Assembly: GCF_900187375.1 (NCBI RefSeq)
Contig: NZ_FYEW01000001.1
Location: 2,170,001 to 2,234,000 of the forward strand
Direction of reading: 5' to 3'
Length of the DNA: 64,000 bases
Source: Hymenobacter gelipurpurascens
GTDB taxonomy: Bacteria > Bacteroidota > Bacteroidia > Cytophagales > Hymenobacteraceae
Below the pieces are notes generated by a model. The model was given only the letters and a program-made list of their open reading frames with translations, was not told where the DNA came from and did no database searches. Made by a program: the position numbers and the translations under genes. Position 1 is the stretch's first letter. Every line of letters starts with the position of its first letter. Shown here piece after piece: positions 52,186 to 60,414 of the stretch.

Positions 52186-52602
52186 ATGAAACAGGTGGTA
52201 GCCTTTCTTCTGGGAATGCTGATGCTCGTAAGCGGCCTGGTTCCGCAGAACGATCTGACGGAGCTCAGCAAGCTGCCGCAGCTGCTGGAGCACTACCGCT
52301 ACCACCGCACCTTGGCGCAGGGTCAGCTTTCACCGCTGGCGTTTCTGGCGCTGCACTACGGCCCCCACGGCACCGACCACCGGCAGCACCCCTACACCTC
52401 CCGCGACGCCCAGGACCACCACAGCCTGCCTCTGGATCAGCACCACCACGATTGCGTGATGGTGAGCTTTGTGCTGCCCACCAGCCGCGTAGCCTTTCCG
52501 GCGCCGGCCCTTGCCTGGCCTACCACCGTGTACCGGGCCGAAGCAGGACCGCTGTACGCCTTCAGCGTCAGCAACTCGCTGCTGCAGCCGCCCCGAGCTT
52601 AG
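52186..52602 (+). CDS. Exported His-rich protein heading the metal efflux cluster
   Basis: 138-aa protein with a short signal peptide (MKQVVAFLLGMLMLVSGLVP). A conserved-looking LPQLLEHYRYHRT block is followed by a His-rich region: HYGPHGTDHRQHPY, DAQDHHSLPLDQHHHDC. Such His clusters bind Cu, Zn or similar ions. Small proteins of this design occur upstream of CusA/CzcA-type pumps in Bacteroidota. A periplasmic metal chaperone or sensor role is inferred from residue content and position. Confidence 0.7.
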   Translation: MKQVVAFLLGMLMLVSGLVPQNDLTELSKLPQLLEHYRYHRTLAQGQLSPLAFLALHYGPHGTDHRQHPYTSRDAQDHHSLPLDQHHHDCVMVSFVLPTSRVAFPAPALAWPTTVYRAEAGPLYAFSVSNSLLQPPRA

Positions 52603-52884
52603 CAGCCGTACGCTGCCGGGCGTAGTGTGCCCGCTGTACGCGTCCTGATAGCCCGCTTCTCAGAGGGCTATGCCACATTCTCTTCTTGTTTTCGTCATTG
52701 TCATGGACTTTTGCGCTGTGCTCCGGGCTTTTCTGCCGGGGCTTCGCGTAGCGCCCTGACTAGCGCACTCCGTTTCGGCCGGGCGGGTTCCGGAGGGCTA
52801 TGCTCTCCTGCCTGCTGCCCAAAATTGGCGGCGGCTTATCTGCTAGGCCACTCAGGCCAACGAAGACGCTCTGCTTCTCCTGAT

Positions 52885-55800
52885 ATGCTTTCAAAAATTA
52901 TAGCGGCTAGCATCCGGAATAAGCTGCTGGTGGTGCTCATGCTCGTAGGGCTAGTAGCCTGGGGTGGCTACTCTGCCGCGCACCTGCCCCTCGATGCCAT
53001 TCCTGATGTTACCAACAATCAGGTCCAGGTTATCACCCAAAGCCCTGCCCTGGCGGCGCAGGAGGTAGAGCAGCTCCTCACGGTGCCCCTGGAGCTGCAA
53101 CTGCGCACTATTCCGGGCGTGACGGAAATCCGGTCTACTTCCCGCTTTGGCCTCTCCGTGGTTACGGTAGTGTTTGAGGACGAAGTAAGCACCCTCGAAA
53201 CCCGGCAGCTGGTGGCCGAAAAGCTCCGGACTGCCGAGGCAGAGCTAGGGGCCGACCTTGGCACCCCCACCATGGCTCCGATCACGACTGGCCTAGGCGA
53301 GATTTTCCAGTACACGCTGCATCTGAAACCGGGCTACGAGCACAAATACTCCCTCGATCAGCTGCGCGATGTGCAGGACTGGATTGTGAAACGCCAACTG
53401 GCTGGAGTGGCCGGCGTAGTGGAAGTCAGCAGCTTTGGGGGCCACGTGCGCCAGTACGAGGTAAGCGTAGACCCAGAGCGCCTGAACGCTGCCGGCGTCA
53501 GCATGACGGAACTCTACACGGCCCTGCAGGACAACAATGCCAACACCGGCGGCAGCTACCTGGAACGGGGCCCCAACGCCTACTTTATCCGGGGCGAGGG
53601 CCGCGCGGCATCTTTGCAGGATATTGGCAGTATCGTCGTCAAGCGCGTGGGTACGTCGCCCCTGCTGGTGCGCGATATAGCCGATGTGCGCTTCGGGCAC
53701 GCCATGCGCTACGGCGCCATGACGCGCAACGGCCAGGGCGAAACGGTGGGCGGCATTGTGCTTATGCTGAAAGGGGCTTCCTCTGAGCAAACCATTAAAG
53801 GCGTGAAAGCGCGCGTGCAGGAAATTCAGAAAGCCCTGCCTCCCGGCATCGTGGTAGAGCCCTTCCTCGACCGCACTAAGCTCATCGATAAGGCCATTCA
53901 TACGGTTTCCAAAAACCTGATTGAAGGCGGCGTAATTGTGGTGGCGGTACTGCTGCTACTGCTGGGCAACTTCCGGGCGGGCCTGGTGGTGGCTTCCATG
54001 ATTCCGCTGTGCATGCTGTTTGCGCTAGGCCTCATGCGCACCTTCGGCGTGTCGGCCAACCTAATGAGCCTGGGCGCTCTTGATTTCGGGCTGATTGTGG
54101 ATGGCGCCGTAATTATTGTTGAGGCCATGATTTTCCACCTCGTGCACTTTCGTGAGCGGGCCGAAGGCGAAACCATGGACCAGGTAGCCGAAACGGCCGC
54201 CACCCGCATGATGCGCTCCGCGTTGTTCGGGCAGCTTATCATCCTCATCGTGTACCTGCCCATTCTGGCTCTCACCGGCATCGAGGGCAAGATGTTCCGC
54301 CCCATGGCTCTCACGGTGAGCTTCGCCATTCTGGGCGCCATGCTGCTATGCCTGACCTACGTACCGGCTGTAGCCGCCTGGGTCCTGCGCAAGGATGTGA
54401 AAGAAGAAGGCACCCTGGCCTACCGCATTATGCAGTTTCTGTACCGCGGCTATGCGCCCCTGATCAAACGGGCGCTGCAGCTGCGGGCAGTAGTAGCCGC
54501 CGTAGCCGTAGGCCTGTTGGTGCTGGCCGGCTGGCTTTTTACGCGCATGGGCGGCGAGTTTATCCCACAACTGGATGAAGGCGACTTTGCCATTAACGTG
54601 ACGCTGGCGCCCGGTTCGTCTCTGGCCCAGAGCATTACGACCACTACCAAAGTACAGCAAGTGCTGCTCCGGAAATTTCCCGAAATAGAGCAGATAGTAG
54701 GCAAAATCGGCACATCCGAAATTCCCACCGACCCGATGTCCCTGGAAGACTCCGACCAGATTGTAATCCTGAAAGATCAATCTACATGGACTTCGGCTTC
54801 CTCGCGGGAAGAGCTGGCCGGCAAAATGAGCGAAGCGCTGGCCGGCATTCCGGGCGTGAACCTGGAGTTTCAGCAGCCCATCCAGATGCGCTTCAATGAG
54901 CTGATTTCGGGCGTAAAGTCCGATATCAGCATCAAGATTTATGGCGACGACCTAGGCCTGTTGTATGAGAAGGCCAACGAAGCGGCCAACCTGATCCGGC
55001 CGCTGGCGGGCGTCGGCGACCTGAAAGTGGAGCAGATTGCGGCCCTGCCCCAGCTGCGCGTGACCTACAACCGCCAGAAACTGGCGCAGTATGGCCTACG
55101 CGTATCGGAGCTGAACACGCTGTTGCGCGCTTCCTTCGCCGGCGATATTGCCGGACAAGTCTATGAAGGCGAGCGGCGCTACGACCTGGTAGTGCGCCTC
55201 GACTCTGCCCACCGACGTGGCCTTGATGACCTACGTAGCCTCTACGTAGACCTGCCCGATGGCCAGAAGGTGCCCCTGGAAGAGGTAGCCACCGTGGATT
55301 TCCGCAATGCGCCCATGCAGGTTTCCCGCGATGATGCCCGTCGTCGTATCAACATCGGCGTCAACGTTCGTAACCGCGACGTGGAGAGCTTGGTGGAAGA
55401 AATTCAGCAGAAGCTCCAGGCTCAGTTGCAGCTTCCTCATGGCTATACGCTGCAATACGGCGGGCAATTCGAGAACCTGCAACAAGCCAAAGCCCGCCTG
55501 GCAGTGGCCGTGCCGGTGGCACTCCTCCTGATTTTTGTGCTGCTGTACTTCTCGTTTTCCTCCGTTAAGCAAGCTATCCTCATCTTCACGGGCATTCCGC
55601 TGGCTGCTATTGGTGGCATTCTGGCATTGTGGCTGCGCGATATGCCCTTTAGCATCTCGGCGGGCGTGGGCTTTATTGCGCTGTTTGGCGTGGCGGTGCT
55701 CAATGGCATTGTGCTGGTGGCCAGCCTCAACGAGCTGGCTATTGCCGGGGTGCAGCAGGTGCAGGAGCGGGTAGTACGTGCCACCGCCGAGCGGTTTCGG

Positions 55801-56052
55801 CCCGTGCTCCTCACAGCGGCCGTAGCTTCGCTGGGCTTCCTACCAATGGCTCTTTCCAACTCCGCGGGGGCCGAAGTACAGAAGCCGTTGGCCACAGTAG
55901 TTATTGGCGGCCTCATTTCGGCTACCCTGCTCACCCTGATAGTACTCCCCGTACTCTACACCTTCTTCACGAAAGACGGTGAGCCCAGTCCCATCGAGGC
56001 CACTCCGGAAGCCATAGCCGATGCACTCGAAAATCACGATTTACAACACTAG
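52885..56052 (+). CDS. CusA/CzcA family heavy-metal efflux RND pump
   Basis: 1055-aa inner-membrane pump of the heavy-metal efflux (HME) RND group. The start at 52885 is used because the family begins MLSKIIAASIRNKLLVVLML; the frame is open for 258 bases upstream without coding features. HME features: LPLDAIPDVTNNQVQVITQS, the TM4 motif LGALDFGLIVDGAVIIVEAM with its conserved Asp, QLDEGDFAINVTLAPGSSLA, and MRFNELISGVKSDISIKIYG. The last form fits Cu/Ag or Zn/Co/Cd pumps; the ion is not determined. Followed by its TolC and adaptor genes. Confidence 0.96.
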   Translation: MLSKIIAASIRNKLLVVLMLVGLVAWGGYSAAHLPLDAIPDVTNNQVQVITQSPALAAQEVEQLLTVPLELQLRTIPGVTEIRSTSRFGLSVVTVVFEDEVSTLETRQLVAEKLRTAEAELGADLGTPTMAPITTGLGEIFQYTLHLKPGYEHKYSLDQLRDVQDWIVKRQLAGVAGVVEVSSFGGHVRQYEVSVDPERLNAAGVSMTELYTALQDNNANTGGSYLERGPNAYFIRGEGRAASLQDIGSIVVKRVGTSPLLVRDIADVRFGHAMRYGAMTRNGQGETVGGIVLMLKGASSEQTIKGVKARVQEIQKALPPGIVVEPFLDRTKLIDKAIHTVSKNLIEGGVIVVAVLLLLLGNFRAGLVVASMIPLCMLFALGLMRTFGVSANLMSLGALDFGLIVDGAVIIVEAMIFHLVHFRERAEGETMDQVAETAATRMMRSALFGQLIILIVYLPILALTGIEGKMFRPMALTVSFAILGAMLLCLTYVPAVAAWVLRKDVKEEGTLAYRIMQFLYRGYAPLIKRALQLRAVVAAVAVGLLVLAGWLFTRMGGEFIPQLDEGDFAINVTLAPGSSLAQSITTTTKVQQVLLRKFPEIEQIVGKIGTSEIPTDPMSLEDSDQIVILKDQSTWTSASSREELAGKMSEALAGIPGVNLEFQQPIQMRFNELISGVKSDISIKIYGDDLGLLYEKANEAANLIRPLAGVGDLKVEQIAALPQLRVTYNRQKLAQYGLRVSELNTLLRASFAGDIAGQVYEGERRYDLVVRLDSAHRRGLDDLRSLYVDLPDGQKVPLEEVATVDFRNAPMQVSRDDARRRINIGVNVRNRDVESLVEEIQQKLQAQLQLPHGYTLQYGGQFENLQQAKARLAVAVPVALLLIFVLLYFSFSSVKQAILIFTGIPLAAIGGILALWLRDMPFSISAGVGFIALFGVAVLNGIVLVASLNELAIAGVQQVQERVVRATAERFRPVLLTAAVASLGFLPMALSNSAGAEVQKPLATVVIGGLISATLLTLIVLPVLYTFFTKDGEPSPIEATPEAIADALENHDLQH

Positions 56053-56121
56053 CGAGGGCAGCTTCCAGGCACCTTCTTTCTGGCCTGGCTTCTTGGGTGT
56101 GATAATGAACAGTGCCAAATC

Positions 56122-57429
56122 ATGCGCGATGCAAACGCCTCGTGCTGTATCCAAAGCCTTTTTTCAGTGATACGATATCCTTTCCTTCTCCTGCTGGCAA
56201 GTCTGCTGCTAGGCCACCTAGCCACCGCCCAGACCACGCCCCGCACGCTTCCGCCCCCGGCTCCACCGGTGGCCCCGGTCCCGACGGGCCCGCTCACGCT
56301 GCAGCAAGCCCTCCAGACTGGCCTACGCCAGAGCTTGCTGGTGCAAACCGGCACACTGGAAGTGGAGCGCCAACGCGCCCTTACCCGCACCGGCTACGAC
56401 TTGCCTCGCACCGTGGTCGATTATCAGTATGGCCAAATTTCCGGTCCGCTCGGCGACCATAGCCTGAACATAGTGCAGCAGAGCGCTTTACCAGGGCTTT
56501 ATGCAGCGCAGCGCAAGCTGCTGGAAGGCCAGGTACTCACGGCGGAGCAGCGCACCCGCCAGCAGCGCCGCGACCTGACCCGGACCATCCAGGGGACTTA
56601 TTATGAGTTGCTGCTGAGCTACCGCCGGGCTGCCCTTCTGCGCCGGCAAGATAGCCTGTACCGGCGGGCCGCCCGGGCGGCCCGCATCCGCTACCAAACC
56701 GGCGAGACCAACCGCTTAGAGCAGGTTTCGGCCGAAGCTCGTTCGCGGGAGCTACAAAACCGGCTGGCCCTTACGCTCACCGATATTCAGGTACAGCAGC
56801 AGCAGTTGGGCATCCTATTGAATCTAGGCCAGTCGGCTGCCATCGACACTACTGCCAATGCAATAGCGGCCCTCTCCCCCACCGATACGCTAGGCCTCTC
56901 CGCCGAAGCTAACCCGACACTGGCCTTGCTGCAGCAGGAGATAGAAGTGAGCCGCCGCCAAACGCGGGTAGAACAGCTACGTCGCCTTCCGGATGTGCGA
57001 GTGGGCTATTTCAACCAAACTATCAATAAGGAACGGGGCTTCCAGGTGGCCCAGGCCGGCGTAGCGGTGCCGCTGCTAGGAGGCGCCCAGAAAAACCGGA
57101 TTCAGGCGGCCCGCATCGGCGAGCAAGCGGCCGAAGCGCAGTTGCAATATGCCACCGCCCAGCTCCAGGGCCAGCTGAGTGTCCTACGAAGCCAACTGAC
57201 TCGGGCCCGCACTTCATTGGCTTATTACGAGCAAACCGCATTGCCCCAAGCTCGCCTCATCCTCAATACAGCCGAAAAAAGCTTCCGCGCCGGCGACATT
57301 GAGTATGTGGAATATGTGGTAAACACCGATCCGGCCTGGCAAATCCAACAGGCCTACCTCGACCAAATTCGCCAGTACAATGATCTGGCACTCAGTCTTC
57401 AGTCGTTAATCGGCTCTGATGCTCAATAA
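56122..57429 (+). CDS. TolC family outer-membrane protein of the metal efflux system (CusC/CzcC-like)
   Basis: 435-aa outer-membrane protein. An N-terminal extension precedes a signal peptide (YPFLLLLASLLLGHLATAQ). OEP helices are visible: LTLQQALQTGLRQSLLVQTG, LPDVRVGYFNQTINKERGFQ and the Arg/Gln/Ala-rich coiled hairpins. The ending DIEYVEYVVNTDPAWQIQQA is typical of the CzcC group. It is 69 bases from the pump gene and overlaps the frame of the adaptor that follows. Confidence 0.9.
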   Translation: MRDANASCCIQSLFSVIRYPFLLLLASLLLGHLATAQTTPRTLPPPAPPVAPVPTGPLTLQQALQTGLRQSLLVQTGTLEVERQRALTRTGYDLPRTVVDYQYGQISGPLGDHSLNIVQQSALPGLYAAQRKLLEGQVLTAEQRTRQQRRDLTRTIQGTYYELLLSYRRAALLRRQDSLYRRAARAARIRYQTGETNRLEQVSAEARSRELQNRLALTLTDIQVQQQQLGILLNLGQSAAIDTTANAIAALSPTDTLGLSAEANPTLALLQQEIEVSRRQTRVEQLRRLPDVRVGYFNQTINKERGFQVAQAGVAVPLLGGAQKNRIQAARIGEQAAEAQLQYATAQLQGQLSVLRSQLTRARTSLAYYEQTALPQARLILNTAEKSFRAGDIEYVEYVVNTDPAWQIQQAYLDQIRQYNDLALSLQSLIGSDAQ

Positions 57430-57442
57430 GCTCTTCCTCCAC

Positions 57443-58609
57443 ATGAAATTTTACCCAATTCTGCTGCTGGCCACCTTCCTGACTGCCTGCGGCAACGATA
57501 AACCTGCCCAGACGGAAGCCGCCGAGCCCGCAGCTCCAACTGCCCCCTCCAACCCCGATCAGGTGAGCGTAGGCCAGGCCCAAGCTCAGGCCGCGGGCAT
57601 TGAAACCGGCTCCTTCACCTGGAAAAACATGACGACCAACGTGCAGGCCAACGGCACCATTGATGTGCCGCCCCAGAACCGGGCCTCTATTAGTGCCGTG
57701 ATGGGCGGCTACGTGCAGTCGGTGGCGGTGCTGCCGGGCCAACAGGTGCGGCGCGGCGGCGTGGTAGCCATTCTGCGCCACCCCGATTACCTGAAGCTAC
57801 AGCAGGAATATCTGCAGAGTAAAGCCCGCGTAAAATTTCTGCAGCAGGAACTGCAGCGTCAGCAAACCCTCGATGCGGAAGATGTAGGCGCCAAGCGTAA
57901 GCTCCAGCAGGCCCAGAGCGACTTCAGCTCCGAAACCGCCAATCTGCGCGCTACTGCCGGGCAACTGCGGATGCTGGGCATCTCCATGGCCCAACTCGAC
58001 CGAGGCATAATTACGCCTACAGTACCGCTGGTGTCACCTATTGGCGGTTACGTGAAAACGGTGAGCATTAACCCCGGCCAGTTTGTAAACCCACAGGATG
58101 TACTGGCAGAAATAGTAGACCGCTCCGATATGCATCTGGAGCTCAAGGTGTTTGAGCGCGATATCGCCCGCGTGAAAAATGGACAGCGCATCCTGTTCAA
58201 AATACCGAGCCGCGGCTCCGCCGAAGACCTCACGGCACGCGTATTCCTCGTCGGCAAAGCCTTTAATGATGACGCTCGCACGGTAAGCGTACACGCCCAC
58301 TTAGAGCCGGAGCGCGACGATGTACTGCCCGGCCAATACGTATCAGCGCAGATTCAGACCGCTGGTGCCCGCCAGCGCACACTCCCCGAAGACGCCGTAA
58401 TCCAGGCCGGTGAGTTCAGCTACATTTTCGCCAAAACCGGCTCCGTAGGCCACTCCTACCACCGCTACAAAGTAAAAACTGGTACCAGTGAAAACGGTGA
58501 TGTAGCCGTAACACTCCTGGAGAATCTCCCAGACACTACGCACCTCGTACGCCACGGCGCCTATTTCCTGGATGCCGAGCTGAAGAAAGGGCAGGATGCC
58601 GAAGAATAG
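57443..58609 (+). CDS. Efflux RND periplasmic adaptor, lipoprotein (CusB/CzcB-like)
   Basis: 388-aa lipoprotein adaptor. Start at 57443 gives MKFYPILLLATFLTAC with lipobox LTAC; an ATG at 57419 inside the upstream gene would lengthen the signal by 8 residues. The order is linker, lipoyl half (MGGYVQSVAVLPGQQVRRGG), coiled-coil hairpin (LKLQQEYLQSKARVKFLQQE), second lipoyl half (PLVSPIGGYVKTVSINPGQF) and beta-barrel (DLTARVFLVGKAFNDD, DVLPGQYVSAQI). It forms the third component of the metal pump. Confidence 0.94.
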   Translation: MKFYPILLLATFLTACGNDKPAQTEAAEPAAPTAPSNPDQVSVGQAQAQAAGIETGSFTWKNMTTNVQANGTIDVPPQNRASISAVMGGYVQSVAVLPGQQVRRGGVVAILRHPDYLKLQQEYLQSKARVKFLQQELQRQQTLDAEDVGAKRKLQQAQSDFSSETANLRATAGQLRMLGISMAQLDRGIITPTVPLVSPIGGYVKTVSINPGQFVNPQDVLAEIVDRSDMHLELKVFERDIARVKNGQRILFKIPSRGSAEDLTARVFLVGKAFNDDARTVSVHAHLEPERDDVLPGQYVSAQIQTAGARQRTLPEDAVIQAGEFSYIFAKTGSVGHSYHRYKVKTGTSENGDVAVTLLENLPDTTHLVRHGAYFLDAELKKGQDAEE

Positions 58610-58662
58610 GCCTAAGTGGCACAAGAAACAAAAAACCTGGTGAACCTATCCTGACCTCCAAG

Positions 58663-58953
58663 GTGAGCCGTGTGCCGCACCTGCTGGCAGCGGCATCGGC
58701 TATCAACGTGGCCGCCGGCGGGCGCCCCCTGGTGGGCAAGACGTTTACGCCGTTCAAGCACATGGCCTTGGGTGGCGTTACCTCGGCACTGGTAAGGGAG
58801 TCGGTAAGTGGTGGCGCTGCGAGCTTCGACTACGAGGCCATGGGCGCTGCTACGGCATCAGCCTTGCGAAAGACGCCCGTAGTGGCCCGCATCAGTGATG
58901 TGAAGGAAGGACTCAGCCGGTCTGAGTTTACCGACAGCATGGCCAACTCCTAA
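58663..58953 (+). CDS. Hypothetical protein, GTG start, possibly truncated
   Basis: 96-aa frame from a GTG. The frame stays open for at least 50 bases upstream, to the efflux adaptor gene, without an ATG. Small-residue-rich sequence (LLAAASAINVAAGGRP, ATASALRKTPVVA) with no family recognised. It sits at the junction between the efflux operon and phage-like DNA, and is followed closely by a terminator. It could be a 5'-truncated gene or a small real gene. Confidence 0.4.
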   Translation: MSRVPHLLAAASAINVAAGGRPLVGKTFTPFKHMALGGVTSALVRESVSGGAASFDYEAMGAATASALRKTPVVARISDVKEGLSRSEFTDSMANS

Positions 58954-58957
58954 AAGC

Positions 58958-58991
58958 AAAAGCCCCGACCTGTGTAGGCCGGGGCTTTTTT
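58958..58991. terminator. Bidirectional terminator hairpin
   Basis: AAAAGCCCCG (58958-58967) and CGGGGCTTTTTT (58980-58991). The centre ACCTGTGTAGGC also pairs partly. It can serve the plus-strand frame at 58663 and the minus-strand gene ending at 59009. Confidence 0.88.
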
Positions 58992-59008
58992 ATCACATAA
59001 AGGCTGTG

Positions 59009-59446
59009 CTATTTAGATTTCACCTTCTTGTCCTTACCGTTAGGTTTGGCTGTCAACGTCAGCTTGATCTCACCTGATGGCTCCGTAACAGCCACCGTGT
59101 TATAGTTGCGGGTCACTCCATTGACGGTTTCCTGATAAGTGGAGTTAAACACCAAGCGTTTCGCCGGCCGGGAGGCGGCGGGAACAGTGCCTGTCCAAAC
59201 GGCCGTTGAGTTACCTGAAGGGGTCACCATAAACTTCTCCTGAGTCATATCTACGCACGAGATGCCGCCGGGCAGACCCAGTAAGACGTTACTCATGCAT
59301 TCTCCTCTCTCAGCTTTTTGCACATAGGCACCGTTGCCCTGTTGAACAGCGCCACCAATCGTGTTTTGTGCTTGAAGGGAAGTGGCACTTAAAGAGAGGC
59401 CTACGAAGAAGGCAGCACCAGCTATTTTTTGAATGAAGTTTTTCAC
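59009..59446 (-). CDS. Secreted protein of unknown function (GTG start)
   Basis: 145-aa protein. The start is a GTG at 59446, where a good signal peptide begins (VKNFIQKIAGAAFFVGLSLS, cleavage near LQA-Q). The mature part has Cys pair ECMSNV/GGISCVDM, then beta-rich sequence (STAVWTGTVPAASRPAKRLV, YQETVNGVTRNYNTVAVTEP) and a Lys-rich end (NGKDKKVKSK). No family recognised. It lies next to the phage-like block and could belong to it or be a chromosomal gene flanking it. Confidence 0.62.
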   Translation of the reverse strand: MKNFIQKIAGAAFFVGLSLSATSLQAQNTIGGAVQQGNGAYVQKAERGECMSNVLLGLPGGISCVDMTQEKFMVTPSGNSTAVWTGTVPAASRPAKRLVFNSTYQETVNGVTRNYNTVAVTEPSGEIKLTLTAKPNGKDKKVKSK

Positions 59447-59584
59447 AGGAAATGGGTTTAGTAAATGGAGATGTACAAATGCACCAACACACATTTCCAA
59501 TTACTGTACCAGAAATTGATCGCATTATGCCAATCTCCGTTGCTACGAGTCATAAAAAGTTTCGTTGCCCGTGATTGCACTGCC

Positions 59585-59749
59585 TTACCGTCCCTGCTGC
59601 TGGGGTGGTGGATAATGACAGACACGTACCAGCCGGCCTTCGGCAATGTCATTGAGGAACGGCACCAGCAGGGCGTTCAGCGATACGCCTTCTTTGCGGG
59701 CCAAGTCCTTCAGCTTCTTTACAACAAGTGGTTTAGGAGCTAATTCCAT
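59585..59749 (-). CDS. Ribbon-helix-helix-like small DNA-binding protein (54 aa)
   Basis: Short frame starting at ATG 59749 and ending at TAA 59585-59587. The translated sequence, read by hand, begins MELAPKPLVVKKLKDLARKE and continues GVSLNALLVPFLNDIAEGRL. This follows the pattern of Arc/MetJ-type ribbon-helix-helix proteins: a strand, helix A (KKLKDLAR), a KEGVSLN turn and helix B (ALLVPFLNDIAEG). It ends in Pro/Gln (PPPQQQGR). It lies just left of the four-box array at 59766-59808, divergent from the ClpP-like gene, so autoregulation is likely. Below usual gene-length cut-offs. Confidence 0.65.
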   Translation of the reverse strand: MELAPKPLVVKKLKDLARKEGVSLNALLVPFLNDIAEGRLVRVCHYPPPQQQGR

Positions 59750-59765
59750 AGGGTAGAATACAAGT

Positions 59766-59808
59766 GTGCCGGGAAAGTGCCGGGATTCTACCGGGAAGTT
59801 ACCGGCAC
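59766..59808. promoter_or_regulatory. Four-box operator-like array at 11-bp spacing
   Basis: The boxes TGCCGGGAA, TGCCGGGAT, TACCGGGAA and TACCGGCAC have their CCGG starting at 59769, 59780, 59791 and 59802, exactly 11 bases apart, one helical turn. The ends also form an inverted repeat (AAGTGTGCCGG.. against CCGGCACTTTT). Direct repeats at one-turn spacing are the usual binding sites of ribbon-helix-helix repressors. It sits between the 54-aa gene (minus) and the ClpP-like gene (plus). Confidence 0.72.
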
Positions 59809-59875
59809 TTTTGTGCTAGGCGCATGTTCCTGCGCGAGGTTTGTTGCACACGCCCCCTATGGGTGTCTGCACACT

Positions 59876-60412
59876 ATGCCTGAGCTCCTCATTCCTATCC
59901 GCGAATACATCGGTACCTCCGAGTTTAACTGGGATACCTATGAGTTCGAATGGGCAACCAATGCGGATGATGTTCGCATGATGGTGGAGTGGGCCCAGTA
60001 CGATGGCCTGGAAGTAGATAGCATCTGCCTGGAAATCGGGGTCTGCTACGGCGGCTCCGTGCTGCACGGCATGGAAATCTACAACTACCTGAAAGGGCTA
60101 GGCCTGCCGATCCGCACCCGCATTCTTTCGCTGGCAGCCAGCATGGGCTCGGTGATTCCCTTGGTAGGCGACGAAATCGAGATTGAGCAGACCGCTCAGA
60201 TACTCGTGCACGGTCCCAGCAGCTATGCTGCCGGGACCGTCCGGGAAATCACGTCGGATCTCAAGCAGCTCAATGACCTGCTCATGAAAACTACGCTCAC
60301 TGGTAAGGAGCCCAAGTTCCCGATGTTCTTTGAAGCCCCTATTTCCGGTGGTATTACGCAGCTAGCCGCTTCGCGTGCCTACCTGGATGCGCTGGTAGTA
60401 CTGCCCGCCTAA
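59876..60412 (+). CDS. ClpP-like serine protease (phage prohead protease type)
   Basis: 178-aa protein in which the ClpP/crotonase-like core is readable: SICLEIGVCYGGSVLHGMEI where ClpP has a Gly-Gly-Ser-Val oxyanion strand, then TRILSLAASMGSVIPLVGDE with nucleophile Ser89, and TAQILVHGPSSYAAGTVREI with His112. The third catalytic residue is not clear in the C-terminal part (GGITQLAASRAYLDALVVLP). In tailed phages such enzymes process head proteins. Start at 59876 chosen over a frame open from 59777 that would cross the operator-like array. It ends 2 bases before the next gene. Confidence 0.75.
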   Translation: MPELLIPIREYIGTSEFNWDTYEFEWATNADDVRMMVEWAQYDGLEVDSICLEIGVCYGGSVLHGMEIYNYLKGLGLPIRTRILSLAASMGSVIPLVGDEIEIEQTAQILVHGPSSYAAGTVREITSDLKQLNDLLMKTTLTGKEPKFPMFFEAPISGGITQLAASRAYLDALVVLPA

Positions 60413-60414
60413 GC

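Noticed and set aside
52627..52884. N-terminal extension of the CusA/CzcA pump frame
   Set aside because: Cys/Arg/Ser-rich sequence unlike any pump N-terminus; the family starts at the ATG at 52885.
59465..59743. 92-aa plus-strand frame
   Set aside because: It overlaps the RHH-like gene on the other strand and has no domain features; the minus-strand 54-aa protein has a better fold pattern.
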